DNA of 64,000 nucleotides from an endosymbiont 'TC1' of Trimyema compressum (GTDB lineage Bacteria; Bacillota; TC1): NCBI RefSeq assembly GCF_001584725.1, contig NZ_CP014606.1, positions 744,001 to 808,000 of the forward strand, read 5' to 3'. Shown piece by piece: positions 1 to 8,852 of this stretch (position 1 is its first letter; each line of letters starts with the position of its first letter). The notes under the pieces were generated by a model. It saw only the letters and a program-made list of their open reading frames with translations, ran no database searches and was not told where the DNA came from. The position numbers and the translations under genes were made by a program.

Positions 1-1153
1 TTTAAATGAAAATGAAGAGAAAAACGAAATGGTTGACTACTATATATTTGCCATTGATGAAATAAATAAAGCTGAATTAGAAGTTGCAGAAGAAGATAAA
101 TTACGAGAAGAACGTAATAGGATTGTAAATGGAGAAAAACTAAGCAAGAAAGGAGAACAGATTTATAGTAGACTATGGGGTGCACAAGGCTGTGTCCCAT
201 CTTATGAGGAAGTAACATTTCTTTTAAAGGAAATGAGTCTTTTGGATGACATTATTACATCAGTTAAAGACAAAAGTATTGAAGTTCTTTACAATCTAGA
301 AGAGGTAGCTAATGATTTTAGGACTTATTTTGATAGTTTAGAATATGATGAATATACTTTAAATAAAATTGAACGCAGATTGGAAATTATAAATAGTCTG
401 AAGAGAAAATATGGTAATTCAATTGAAGCTATTCTAGAAAGACAAACGGAGATGAAGCTGGTAATTGAACAAGTCGAAAATAAGGATGCTTATTTACAGC
501 AATATGAAAAAGAAAAAGAAGAAGCTCTGAGATTATACAATCAATTTTCTGAGAAGCTTTCTCTAGGAAGACGGGAAAGTGCTGCTAAAGTTGAGGCTTT
601 AATTAAAGAAAACTTAGAAAATTTGGGGATTTATGGTGATAGTTTTAAAGTTCACTTTATTGATAATGAAATGCCAACTGAAATTGGTAGAGAAAAAATA
701 GAGTTTTATTTCAGTCCAAATAAAGGGGAAGGTGCTCAACCTTTAAAGAAAATTGCTTCAGGTGGTGAAGTGTCAAGAATAATGTTAGCTTTTAAAAAGG
801 TCTTTGTATCTTTAGATAATGTACCCTCTATGGTTTTTGATGAAATAGATACAGGGGTTGGAGGAGAATCTTTACTAAAAGTTGCTTTGAGTTTATATGA
901 CATCAGTAGAGAGAGACAAGTTATTTGTGTAACTCATGGACCTTTAATAGCCGCTTTTGCGGATAGTCATTTTAGAATCAGAAAAGATGTAATTGATGAA
1001 CGTACAAAAATTAGCGTAATTCCCCTTGAAGATAAGGATGCAAGGAGTGAAGAACTAGGAAGAATGCTAGGCGGTACAGAACACTTAAATTTGGCTAAAG
1101 ATCAAGGGGAGGAAATGATTTTATTTGCAATGGAACAAAAAAGTGTAAAATGA
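1..1153 (+). CDS. recN: DNA repair protein RecN, C-terminal part (5' end outside window)
   Basis: The frame is open from the left edge, so about 383 C-terminal residues of a roughly 560-residue protein are present. RecN is an SMC-like ATPase of double-strand break repair. The visible part holds the end of the coiled coil (many Glu/Lys, first ~180 residues) and the C-terminal ATPase lobe, with the ABC signature ASGGEVSRIMLA and the Walker B/D-loop DEIDTGVGGE, followed by the CVTHGP switch histidine. These are diagnostic of RecN. The first ATG in the window is only an internal methionine. No defect is seen. Downstream lies corA, not spo0A or spoIVB as in spore formers. Confidence 0.95.
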   Translation, partial: LNENEEKNEMVDYYIFAIDEINKAELEVAEEDKLREERNRIVNGEKLSKKGEQIYSRLWGAQGCVPSYEEVTFLLKEMSLLDDIITSVKDKSIEVLYNLEEVANDFRTYFDSLEYDEYTLNKIERRLEIINSLKRKYGNSIEAILERQTEMKLVIEQVENKDAYLQQYEKEKEEALRLYNQFSEKLSLGRRESAAKVEALIKENLENLGIYGDSFKVHFIDNEMPTEIGREKIEFYFSPNKGEGAQPLKKIASGGEVSRIMLAFKKVFVSLDNVPSMVFDEIDTGVGGESLLKVALSLYDISRERQVICVTHGPLIAAFADSHFRIRKDVIDERTKISVIPLEDKDARSEELGRMLGGTEHLNLAKDQGEEMILFAMEQKSVK

Positions 1154-1195
1154 ACGTTAGGTGAAAAATTATAAATTTTATGGAGGTGACAGGTA

Positions 1196-1273
1196 ATGGA
1201 CGATCCGAGTCAGTTGTATTATTGTAAATTATTTATTAAAAAAATTGGGTTGTCATATTATAGACGATCCTAG
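1196..1273 (+). CDS. Possible 25-residue ORF with a strong ribosome site
   Basis: A GGAGGTGA ribosome site lies about 6 bases before an ATG that opens a 25-codon frame (starts MDDPSQLYYC, ends YYRRS). It sits between recN and corA. The octamer GACGATCC occurs near both ends of the frame. I recognise no family. It could be a leader peptide, the start of a decayed gene, or chance. The strong ribosome site is the only positive evidence. Confidence 0.25.
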   Translation: MDDPSQLYYCKLFIKKIGLSYYRRS

Positions 1274-1288
1274 AAAGGAAGGTTTATA

Positions 1289-2224
1289 ATGATTACTGCT
1301 TATAAAACAATGGATGGAGCATTGAGCTCTGTTGATATTTCAGAACCTCACAATTGGATTAATTTAGTAAACCCAAGTAAGCAAGACTTAGAAACTGTAG
1401 CAGAAAAAACAGGTGCTTTACTAGAATTTTTAGAGGCGCCTTTAGACCCAGAAGAGCGCTCAAGAATTGATACTGAAGATGAACAAACATTAATTATTAT
1501 TAACGTGCCTATAGAAGCAGATGAAGGGGAAAATCAGACAAGCTATGATACGATTCCTTTAGGATTGTTGATAATTGAAAATCATTTTATCACTATTTCT
1601 TTAGAGGATGTTGATGTATTGGAGGATTTTATTAATAGACCTTTAAGATCTACCTCTACCTTAAAGAAAACGAGATTTGCTTTACAGATTTTTTATAAAA
1701 CAGCCACTTATTATTTGAAATTTCTAAAACAGTTAGATAGAAAAACTAATGAAATAGAAAGATCTTTACATAGGGCCATGAAAAATGAACGCTTAATAAA
1801 ATTATTAGGTCTTGAAAAAAGTTTAGTATATTTTATGACTTCCTTAAAAGCCAATGAAATTGTAATGAGGAAAATCTTTAGAGTAAATTTGCTACCAATG
1901 TATGAAGAGGATGAAGATTTACTGGAAGATGTCTTAACAGAAGTTCACCAAGCAATTGATATGGCTGAAATCAACACCAATATTTTAAGTGGCATGATGG
2001 ATGCTTTTGCGTCTATTATATCCAATAACTTGAATGTGGTTATGAAAATTCTAACTTCAATAACTATTATCTTAACTATTCCAACTATGATATTCAGTTT
2101 TTATGGTATGAACGTTGCACTACCTGGTGCCGATTGGCCTTTTACGGGATTAGTTATTGTAATCGTTACAATAATTATTGCAGCAGTAACTTTATATATT
2201 ATGCGTAAAAAGAATATGTTTTAA
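1289..2224 (+). CDS. corA: CorA-family magnesium/divalent cation transporter
   Basis: A 311-residue protein of the usual CorA length. It has a long soluble N-terminal domain with a helical stalk, followed by two C-terminal membrane segments. The defining Gly-Met-Asn motif is at residues 273-275, at the end of TM1. After the short loop, TM2 is followed by a basic tail (MRKKNMF). CorA forms a pentameric channel for Mg2+, or Co2+/Ni2+ in some members, in the cell membrane. Start chosen for the AAGGAAGG site 7 bases upstream. Monocistronic; a strong bidirectional terminator follows. Confidence 0.93.
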   Translation: MITAYKTMDGALSSVDISEPHNWINLVNPSKQDLETVAEKTGALLEFLEAPLDPEERSRIDTEDEQTLIIINVPIEADEGENQTSYDTIPLGLLIIENHFITISLEDVDVLEDFINRPLRSTSTLKKTRFALQIFYKTATYYLKFLKQLDRKTNEIERSLHRAMKNERLIKLLGLEKSLVYFMTSLKANEIVMRKIFRVNLLPMYEEDEDLLEDVLTEVHQAIDMAEINTNILSGMMDAFASIISNNLNVVMKILTSITIILTIPTMIFSFYGMNVALPGADWPFTGLVIVIVTIIIAAVTLYIMRKKNMF

Positions 2225-2237
2225 TAATTAAATAAAT

Positions 2238-2274
2238 AAAAAAGCCTTTTGTAATCAATACAAAAGGCTTTTTT
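2238..2274. terminator. Bidirectional rho-independent terminator between corA and ferredoxin
   Basis: Perfect 16-bp inverted repeat built on AAAAGCCTTTTGTA and TACAAAAGGCTTTT with a 5-base loop. It is flanked by A and T runs, so it can serve both convergent genes. Confidence 0.9.
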
Positions 2275-2284
2275 ATATTTTAAT

Positions 2285-2452
2285 TTATTGCTCGTAAATA
2301 GCGTCGTTTGGACAAGATGATTGGCATGTTCCACAGCTAATACATTCATCTTGGTTGATTTCATAAATAGAATCACCTTCGCTAATGCATTCTACTGGAC
2401 ACTCATCAGCACAAACACCACAAGATATACACTTATCAGTAATGATATACAT
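2285..2452 (-). CDS. 2[4Fe-4S] ferredoxin (clostridial type)
   Basis: A 55-residue protein (starts MYIITDKC, ends DAIYEQ). It has two classical cluster motifs, CISCGVCADECP and CISCGTCQSSCP, each CxxCxxCxxxCP, giving two [4Fe-4S] clusters. This is the small low-potential electron carrier of anaerobes, used by hydrogenases, pyruvate:ferredoxin oxidoreductase and similar enzymes. An AAGGAGGTG ribosome site stands 7 bases before the ATG. It is the last gene before the shared terminator and lies downstream of the glutamine synthetase on the same strand, but its own -10-like TATAAT (2493-2498) suggests separate transcription. Confidence 0.95.
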   Translation of the reverse strand: MYIITDKCISCGVCADECPVECISEGDSIYEINQDECISCGTCQSSCPNDAIYEQ

Positions 2453-2498
2453 TTTTATACACCTCCTTGCTTGTAATAATTATCTCAATGTCATTATA

Positions 2499-2539
2499 AG
2501 TCTTTTTATTAAAATAAGGAAGTCTTTTTATTAAAATAA
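2499..2539. repeat. 19-bp direct repeat, period 22, upstream of ferredoxin
   Basis: Two identical copies of AGTCTTTTTATTAAAATAA start at 2499 and 2521, separated by GGA. They lie just upstream of the -10 element of the ferredoxin gene. Either a recent tandem duplication or a two-copy operator. Confidence 0.8.
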
Positions 2540-2558
2540 AACATTTATTTACTAAATA

Positions 2559-4490
2559 TTAAAATTCAACAATATTTCTTTTATACACAATGTATTTATC
2601 CTGTACTTCTCTGATAGTGTCTTGAATTGCTAGCTGGAGACGAGATACTTCACTGTAAGCTTCATCTTCAATAGCTATTCTAATCTGAGTGAAAAGGGAA
2701 AGATTATCTTCGGAATCTTTTAAGAGACTCATTTTTAAAATTTTAATTTCTTCCCAGCGCTTTTCATCTAAACTATTTGTACTTTCTAAATCATAGTGTA
2801 ACGGTACAATGCTTGAAAAACGTTTTGCTGTTTGGGGAATAATGCGATTGGTAATTTCAGTTAACCAACGTTTTTGTACACCAATACAATAGGAATAAAT
2901 GATTAATTCTGTAAAAATCCCTGAGGATAAAAGGGTGTTTAGTTTTTCTGGATATTGGGATAGTCCTTCTAAATTTTTCCATACAGTTGCTGGATGTTGA
3001 CCAAAGAATTTTTCTCTTTCTTCTTCTGAATAAGCTTCAAAAACATCTAATTCACTATGGTAAACTCTATCATTTTCAAGATAATCAGCTGGTTCTCCGT
3101 AGCCTTTTTTAAATTCTGCTTCAAGTTCAGCCATTGTTTTTCCTGAATTAACAGTATAGTAAATTCCATCGAGCATTGTTTGGTAAATAGTAGCAATAAC
3201 TAAATAGGTGTTACTATGAGGGTTTGGAGATCTGACTTCAAATCGTGTAGCCAATGGAGAATCAAGATCTCTGATTAAGCCCATTAAAACTGTTCTATTT
3301 CTTGATGGAGTCTTAACATCAGTACCAATAGATGCTACAATGCATATGGGTGCTTCAAACCCTGGTTTTAAACGTTCAAGGGAGTCGTTAGTGGCACTGA
3401 TAAATGGGTTTAATACCTCATAATTTTTGAGAATACCCATTAATGCACCCCAACCAGGTACAGATAGGAAGTTCTCATACTTGTTCTGGGGATTAAATAG
3501 ATTTTTTCTTTGTCCATCTTTTAAGAGAATTGATACGCCTACATGAGTGTGTTCACCACTGCCTGCCACACCGTCGATAGGTTTAGCTTTAAAGGATACA
3601 TCAAGACCATGTCCTTGGAAAATTTCTTTAACAAAAGTACGGGCTAAAAGCTCATTATCGGCTGCCTGAAGTGCTTCTGAATATAGCCAGTCAATTTCTA
3701 ATTGTTCTAGTATGTCTGTTGTTGTACCATCACTGGTTAATTTTGCTTTAACTCCACCCACTTCTTTATGACCCATTTCAGGTTTTAAACCATAATTTTC
3801 AAGGAGCGTTAAAGAACGTTCAAGAGCAGTTCTTACAGAATGCTTTGTTCTTTTCCAATATTGTTCCCGCATAACTTCTGATGCAGAAAGCTCAGAAGCT
3901 TTAACACTATTGTTTTCTGGAGAGCGAACCCAAAACTCAAGTTCTGTTGCAGCTGTTAAATCAACAGATGCAATGTCTTCTTTAGTAAAGCCCATTTGCT
4001 GGCATAATTCTTTTGAGTCAAATAGTTTAATAATCTCAGCTTGGAAATGCTTGCTCACTTGTTTCAAGATTGAGCGGGAGTCAATATAACTGTTATTGTG
4101 TTTTAAAAAACAAGGAATTCTTAAAGTTCCAATTGGTTTTTCAGTAACACAATCAATATTTTCGTAGTTGTAGTCAATGAACCACTTAGCTTCAGTGTCA
4201 GGAATTAAATCAACTTTCCCATTATTAAGAGTTGCAATGCCTGGTAAAACAACACTTGATCCATCAGTTTGTATACCATTTTCAATAAATTCATTAATAC
4301 TATCTAAAAATACTGAAATAGGAATTTTTTCATCTGTGTCATTACCGCCTAAATCAACACCTACCAAAGAAACAAATTGTATTTCTGGGTGGGATAGAAG
4401 TAGGGATTTTAAAGATGTTTCGTCATGGTCTTTTTTTGAGATAAAATAAAGCAAGTCTGGCTCTAACATCTTTTCGGTTTTATCATTCAT
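2559..4490 (-). CDS. glnA: Glutamine synthetase, long clostridial form
   Basis: A 643-residue enzyme that makes glutamine from glutamate, ammonia and ATP. It has the Gln-synt_C catalytic fold: ATELEFWVRSP (metal-binding Glu), GHKEVGGVKAKL, SGEHTHVGVSILL (ATP/metal His loop) and RFEVRSPNPHSNTYL (substrate Arg). It is much longer than the ~445-residue type I enzyme; the extra ~150 C-terminal residues are helical and charged. An upstream methionine would add 25 residues, but the ATG at 4490 has a GGAGGAAAAAA ribosome site directly before it and is chosen. Divergent from ftsK. Intact. Confidence 0.93.
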   Translation of the reverse strand: MNDKTEKMLEPDLLYFISKKDHDETSLKSLLLSHPEIQFVSLVGVDLGGNDTDEKIPISVFLDSINEFIENGIQTDGSSVVLPGIATLNNGKVDLIPDTEAKWFIDYNYENIDCVTEKPIGTLRIPCFLKHNNSYIDSRSILKQVSKHFQAEIIKLFDSKELCQQMGFTKEDIASVDLTAATELEFWVRSPENNSVKASELSASEVMREQYWKRTKHSVRTALERSLTLLENYGLKPEMGHKEVGGVKAKLTSDGTTTDILEQLEIDWLYSEALQAADNELLARTFVKEIFQGHGLDVSFKAKPIDGVAGSGEHTHVGVSILLKDGQRKNLFNPQNKYENFLSVPGWGALMGILKNYEVLNPFISATNDSLERLKPGFEAPICIVASIGTDVKTPSRNRTVLMGLIRDLDSPLATRFEVRSPNPHSNTYLVIATIYQTMLDGIYYTVNSGKTMAELEAEFKKGYGEPADYLENDRVYHSELDVFEAYSEEEREKFFGQHPATVWKNLEGLSQYPEKLNTLLSSGIFTELIIYSYCIGVQKRWLTEITNRIIPQTAKRFSSIVPLHYDLESTNSLDEKRWEEIKILKMSLLKDSEDNLSLFTQIRIAIEDEAYSEVSRLQLAIQDTIREVQDKYIVYKRNIVEF

Positions 4491-4619
4491 TTTTTTCCTC
4501 CAAAATAAAAATCTAATATACTCTATCATAACATAAATCAGCATTAATTTTAAGGGAAAATTCATTGATAGAAATGAGAAAGATTAGCTTAGAAGCTAGT
4601 AGAAAAGCATTTTTTTTGG

Positions 4620-4625
4620 TATAAT
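4620..4625 (+). promoter_or_regulatory. Probable -10 box for the ftsK operon
   Basis: A perfect TATAAT lies 35 bases before the ftsK start in the divergent glnA-ftsK gap. No good -35 hexamer is seen at the right distance. Confidence 0.5.
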
Positions 4626-4659
4626 AATAGTGTTTAATTTTAAGGAGAGATTGATGTAA

Positions 4660-6990
4660 ATGGCAAGAAAAAAAAATAAGAAAAAAGTTTCTGAAAACAA
4701 ACAATCAATTTATTATATAATTCTGATAATACTAGGAATATTCTTTCTTTTAGGATATTTTTTTTCAACAGAAGTAGGCATTATGGGTACATTAATTATT
4801 AATGGACTTGGTGGTTTATTTGGCGGAGCAATTCCATTTGTTTCTTTTTTAGTATTGGTAGTAGGACTATATGGTTTGTTGAGTAAAAAAGAGAAAAAGA
4901 AAAAAGTATACATAAGTATATTTCTTTTTTTTGTTGCCATTTTAATATCCTTTCAATTGCCTTATACAGGACCTCTTTCCACAGAAAGTTTAATGACTAG
5001 CTTTTTAGATAAAAGTGGTGGTGGCATTGTAGGTGCATTTTTCACTTCAGTTTTGTTCAGTATTGTAGGGGCTATTGGATTGTATATGTTTTTATTTGCT
5101 TTGTATATTGTTAGTATAGTGTTGTTGATAAATGGCTTAACGCCATTAAAAAATCTTCAAGTAGCTTCTTCACAAAAACTTGATGAGATTATTAAGGATA
5201 GAGATGCTAAAAAGAAGATTCTGAAGCAAGAAAAGGAGAAAATAAAAGCCCGAAAAAGAGCGCAAAAAAACAAAGAAATGTTAGAGGCCAGCAAGATTAG
5301 GCAGAATATGCTCAATGCGGAAGATTATGGTAAAAAGCCTAAAGAAAAAATTAGCAAGCATAGCCAACACTCAGCAGAAATGCCTAAACCAGTTATTGAT
5401 ATTAAGGAAGAACCTTTGCCAACTTTTGGCTTAGAGGAAGAGCTAGAATCTATAGTTGACTCAGCACCTGTAGCTGGTATTAAAGACAACAGTATAAATG
5501 AAGAGGTAAACCCAACTCCAGAAAAGGATTGGTCTACAATAATACCAGGACAGAAGAAGCATGGGTGGAAGCTTCCACCTCTTAGCTTACTTACTACTTT
5601 GAAAAAAGAGAATGATAAAGATAAAAAAACGGAAATTGAAAAAACAGCTACTCTTTTAGAGGAAACCCTAAAAAGTTTTGGGGTTTCAATTCAAGTAACA
5701 GAAGTTAGTTGTGGACCTTCTTTAACTCGTTATGAGGCTGTGTTAGCCCCAGGGACAAAAGTTAGTAAAATTCAGAATCTTGGAGAGGATATTGCATTAG
5801 CATTAGCTGCAACAAGTGTGAGAATTGAAGCACCTATTCCTGGGAAATCAGCAGTAGGGTTTGAAATTCCAAATAAGAAGGTATCACCTGTGTCCTTTAA
5901 AGAAATTATGGCTAGTGACAATGTTAAAGAAGGTAGAGCTCCTTTAACTATTGGACTGGGAAAAGATATTACTGGAAGAAGTGTTGCTACAAGCTTAGGG
6001 GAAATGCCTCACTTGTTGATTGCAGGCTCTACTGGGTCAGGTAAAAGTGTTTGTTTAAATACACTGATTTGCAGTTTGTTATTTAGATATACACCTGATG
6101 AATTAAAGTTTTTGTTAATTGATCCTAAAAAGGTTGAATTAACACCCTATAATGATATTCCCCATTTAGTTGCACCAGTTGTAACAGATCCTAAACGTTC
6201 AGCAGTTGCCCTAAGGTGGATGGTTTCTGAAATGGAAAGCCGTTATGAACAATTGGCTAATTTAGGTGTAAAAGATATTAAAAGCTATAATGAAATTGTA
6301 TCTAAAGAAGAGCAATTAGCTTACGTAGTAGTTATTATTGACGAATTAGCAGACTTAATGATGGCGGCACCTGTTGATGTAGAAACATCAATTTGTAGAA
6401 TTGCTCAGAAGGCGAGAGCCGCTGGTATTCATTTAGTAGTCGCAACACAACGACCTTCAGTTCAAGTTATTACAGGAGATATTAAATCTAATATTCCGAG
6501 AAGAATTGCCTTTGCAGTTTTTTCCCAAATTGATGCTAGAACTATTTTAGATGCCAGTGGAGCTGAAAAACTTCTTGGTAAAGGGGATATGCTTTTTACT
6601 CAAAAGGGCGGAAAACTATTAAGAGTTCAAGGGGCTTATATTTCCGAGGAGGAAATTATAAGTATTACAGAATATCTTAAAAATCAAGGAGAACCAGAAT
6701 ATTTAGAAGGCTCAGAAACTATTGAAACTGCTGTTTTAGATGAAGGGGATAAAGGTGTTGAAACTGAAGCAGAAGATGAGTTATTAAAAGATGCTGCTCA
6801 TTTAATTTTGGAAACAGGTCAAGCATCTATATCTATGTTACAGCGCAAATTAAGAGTAGGCTACAGTCGAGGGGCACGCCTAATTGACTTATTGGAAGAA
6901 AAAGGATTTGTAGGCCCTTCAGAAGGTGCAAAGGGTCGAGAAGTTATTGGCAATTGGGAAGATTTTGGTAATCAGTTTGGAGAGCATTAA
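4660..6990 (+). CDS. ftsK: FtsK/SpoIIIE-family DNA translocase
   Basis: A 776-residue protein. The first ~170 residues carry about four membrane helices that anchor it at the septum. A charged linker follows, then the RecA-like motor: Walker A GSTGSGKS near residues 456-463, Walker B VVIIDELADLMM near 560, and ATQRPSVQVITG. The last ~65 residues are the winged-helix gamma domain that reads chromosome polarity sequences (GYSRGARLIDLLEEKG). It pumps the chromosome through the division septum. A TAA stop lies immediately before the ATG in frame, fixing the start. Its stop overlaps the start of selU by one base. Confidence 0.95.
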   Translation: MARKKNKKKVSENKQSIYYIILIILGIFFLLGYFFSTEVGIMGTLIINGLGGLFGGAIPFVSFLVLVVGLYGLLSKKEKKKKVYISIFLFFVAILISFQLPYTGPLSTESLMTSFLDKSGGGIVGAFFTSVLFSIVGAIGLYMFLFALYIVSIVLLINGLTPLKNLQVASSQKLDEIIKDRDAKKKILKQEKEKIKARKRAQKNKEMLEASKIRQNMLNAEDYGKKPKEKISKHSQHSAEMPKPVIDIKEEPLPTFGLEEELESIVDSAPVAGIKDNSINEEVNPTPEKDWSTIIPGQKKHGWKLPPLSLLTTLKKENDKDKKTEIEKTATLLEETLKSFGVSIQVTEVSCGPSLTRYEAVLAPGTKVSKIQNLGEDIALALAATSVRIEAPIPGKSAVGFEIPNKKVSPVSFKEIMASDNVKEGRAPLTIGLGKDITGRSVATSLGEMPHLLIAGSTGSGKSVCLNTLICSLLFRYTPDELKFLLIDPKKVELTPYNDIPHLVAPVVTDPKRSAVALRWMVSEMESRYEQLANLGVKDIKSYNEIVSKEEQLAYVVVIIDELADLMMAAPVDVETSICRIAQKARAAGIHLVVATQRPSVQVITGDIKSNIPRRIAFAVFSQIDARTILDASGAEKLLGKGDMLFTQKGGKLLRVQGAYISEEEIISITEYLKNQGEPEYLEGSETIETAVLDEGDKGVETEAEDELLKDAAHLILETGQASISMLQRKLRVGYSRGARLIDLLEEKGFVGPSEGAKGREVIGNWEDFGNQFGEH

Positions 6991-8027
6991 TGAAGTGTCA
7001 ATATAAGGATATTAAAATAGATAATTATTTGGAAAATAGGGATAAATATCTACTAATTGATGTAAGAAGCCCTTTAGAATTTCAGGAAGACCATATTGAA
7101 GGAGCCATTAATATTCCTTTACTGGATAATAATGAAAGAAAAATAATAGGTACTATATTCAAAGAAGAAGGTATGCGGAGTGCTAAAGAAAAAGCTCGAC
7201 AGTTAGTTTTTCCAAAATTAAGTCAAAAATTAGAAGCAATACATAAAGCAATAGATCAGACCAATAAAAAATGTTTAGTTTATTGCTTTAGAGGTGGCGA
7301 TAGAAGTAAGATCATGGCTACTCTGCTAGCATTTGAAAGAGGTAGTATTTACCGACTTGAAGGAGGATACAAATCTTTTAGAAAAGAAATTGTTCGTTTT
7401 TTCAATGAAGAAGAAATGCCTTCAGTCTATGTTTTATATGGCTTGACTGGAGCAGGCAAGACGGATATCTTATTAGCTTTAGAAAAAGAAGGCTTACCTG
7501 TTATTGATTTAGAAAGGTTAGCCAACCACAGAGGGTCAGTTTTTGGTCATATTGGGTTAAATAAGCAGCCTACTCAAAAACGTTTTGAAACATTACTCTA
7601 CTTTAAATTAGTTGATAAAAAAAATTTCTATATTGTTGAAGGTGAAAGTAAGAAGATAGGAAGAATATCAATACCCTGTTCTTTTTATAATCAATTATTA
7701 GATGGAAAGCCCTATCTCATTAATTGTTCTATTAATGAGCGAGTTAAAAGATTAAATAAGGAGTATGCTGGCCACTTTGAATCTGACAAAGAAATTATTA
7801 ATGAAGCATTAAATTATTTGACGATTCGCCTTGGAAAGAATACAATTAAAGAGATACAGACATTACTAGTTAATAAAGAAGTTAAAGAAGCAATAAAGCG
7901 GTTGCTTTTAGAGTATTATGATGTATTGTATGAAAAGAATAGAAAAAAAGAAAAAGAATATGAAAATACGTTTTCTTCAGATGCTTTTGATGATTGCATT
8001 AAAAGCCTGGTAAGGGAATTTAATTAG
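6990..8027 (+). CDS. selU: tRNA 2-selenouridine/geranyl-2-thiouridine synthase
   Basis: A 345-residue enzyme (also called mnmH) that replaces sulfur by selenium at the wobble uridine of Lys, Glu and Gln tRNAs, using selenophosphate, through a geranylated intermediate. It has an N-terminal rhodanese domain with the catalytic cysteine at residue 99 in VYCFRGGDRS, and the family signature HIEGAINIPLLDNNER. A P-loop GLTGAGKT follows at 151-158. Translationally coupled to ftsK (TAATG overlap). Its presence implies selenophosphate synthase (selD) elsewhere in the genome; none is in this window. Confidence 0.93.
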   Translation: MKCQYKDIKIDNYLENRDKYLLIDVRSPLEFQEDHIEGAINIPLLDNNERKIIGTIFKEEGMRSAKEKARQLVFPKLSQKLEAIHKAIDQTNKKCLVYCFRGGDRSKIMATLLAFERGSIYRLEGGYKSFRKEIVRFFNEEEMPSVYVLYGLTGAGKTDILLALEKEGLPVIDLERLANHRGSVFGHIGLNKQPTQKRFETLLYFKLVDKKNFYIVEGESKKIGRISIPCSFYNQLLDGKPYLINCSINERVKRLNKEYAGHFESDKEIINEALNYLTIRLGKNTIKEIQTLLVNKEVKEAIKRLLLEYYDVLYEKNRKKEKEYENTFSSDAFDDCIKSLVREFN

Positions 8028-8039
8028 GAGGAATACTTA

Positions 8040-8834
8040 ATGCTTAATTTAGGCCTAAGCTTAAGAGACAAAAGAGAAAGTAAATTTTTAACTGTACAAG
8101 AAGTAGCCCAAACCACAAAAATAAAAGAATGTTATATTAGAGCACTAGAAGATGAAGCAATTGATGATTTACCTCCAAGGGTTTACACAATTGGTTTTAT
8201 TCAAAATTTAGCTGCGCTTTATCAACTACCTGCAGATGAATTGATAACAGCTTTTGATGCTTTAAATGCAAATTTTGCAACACCTAAAAAAGAGAGTAAA
8301 GGATTTAAATTGAGAAGTAGAAGTCAGATTCCAGCTGAAGGTAAAGAATCTCTTGATCGTGTAAAACGATTGTCATTGGATGATGACTCTAAAGATACTG
8401 AATCATCCATGGACTATATTAATTCTTTAATAAAAAAGAATAATGAAGGAGTTGCTGAGGCGTCTAAGAATAAACATGCTGGCAAAGCCAGTTTAGAAAA
8501 TTATAAAGATAGCTTTATTCAAGACGAGGAGCTACAAGATTTAAAAGATAAGATAGAAAAAGAAGCTGAAGAAGAAGCTGAAAAGGATTTTCCAACTTCT
8601 AAGATAGTCATGGAGTTTGAAGCATTAATTCGTGAAGAAGAACGTTTTGAAACCCAAAAAATAAGAAAGAAATTAATGGAAGAAAATATTCAAAAAACAC
8701 GTTCTATGAAAAAAGATATCTTTAGAAATATGCGAGACACAGGAAAAAAAGGACCTACAATTATGGTTATTGTCTTATTAGTAGTAGCTTTTCTTTTATT
8801 GATTTACATTATTATTACTGCACTTTTATCGTAA
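8040..8834 (+). CDS. RodZ-like membrane protein with N-terminal helix-turn-helix
   Basis: A 264-residue protein. Residues 5-70 form the HTH_25/RodZ cytoplasmic domain (LRDKRESKFLTVQEVAQTTK ... GFIQNLAALYQL). A long acidic, helical, likely coiled-coil middle follows (about 100-235), then one C-terminal transmembrane helix (about 240-262). RodZ links MreB to the cell-wall elongation machinery; this version lacks a periplasmic domain, so it is only RodZ-like. AGGAGG ribosome site. It sits between selU and rimO, a common clostridial order next to pgsA. Confidence 0.8.
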   Translation: MLNLGLSLRDKRESKFLTVQEVAQTTKIKECYIRALEDEAIDDLPPRVYTIGFIQNLAALYQLPADELITAFDALNANFATPKKESKGFKLRSRSQIPAEGKESLDRVKRLSLDDDSKDTESSMDYINSLIKKNNEGVAEASKNKHAGKASLENYKDSFIQDEELQDLKDKIEKEAEEEAEKDFPTSKIVMEFEALIREEERFETQKIRKKLMEENIQKTRSMKKDIFRNMRDTGKKGPTIMVIVLLVVAFLLLIYIIITALLS

Positions 8835-8852
8835 AAACATACAAGGAGAATT

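Noticed and set aside
1154-1288. Remnant of spoIVB/spo0A after recN
   Set aside because: No SpoIVB or Spo0A motif can be read in any frame of this 135-base gap.
4177-4449. Opposite-strand 90-codon ORF inside glnA
   Set aside because: It is a shadow of the glutamine synthetase frame, has no ribosome site and no recognisable motif.
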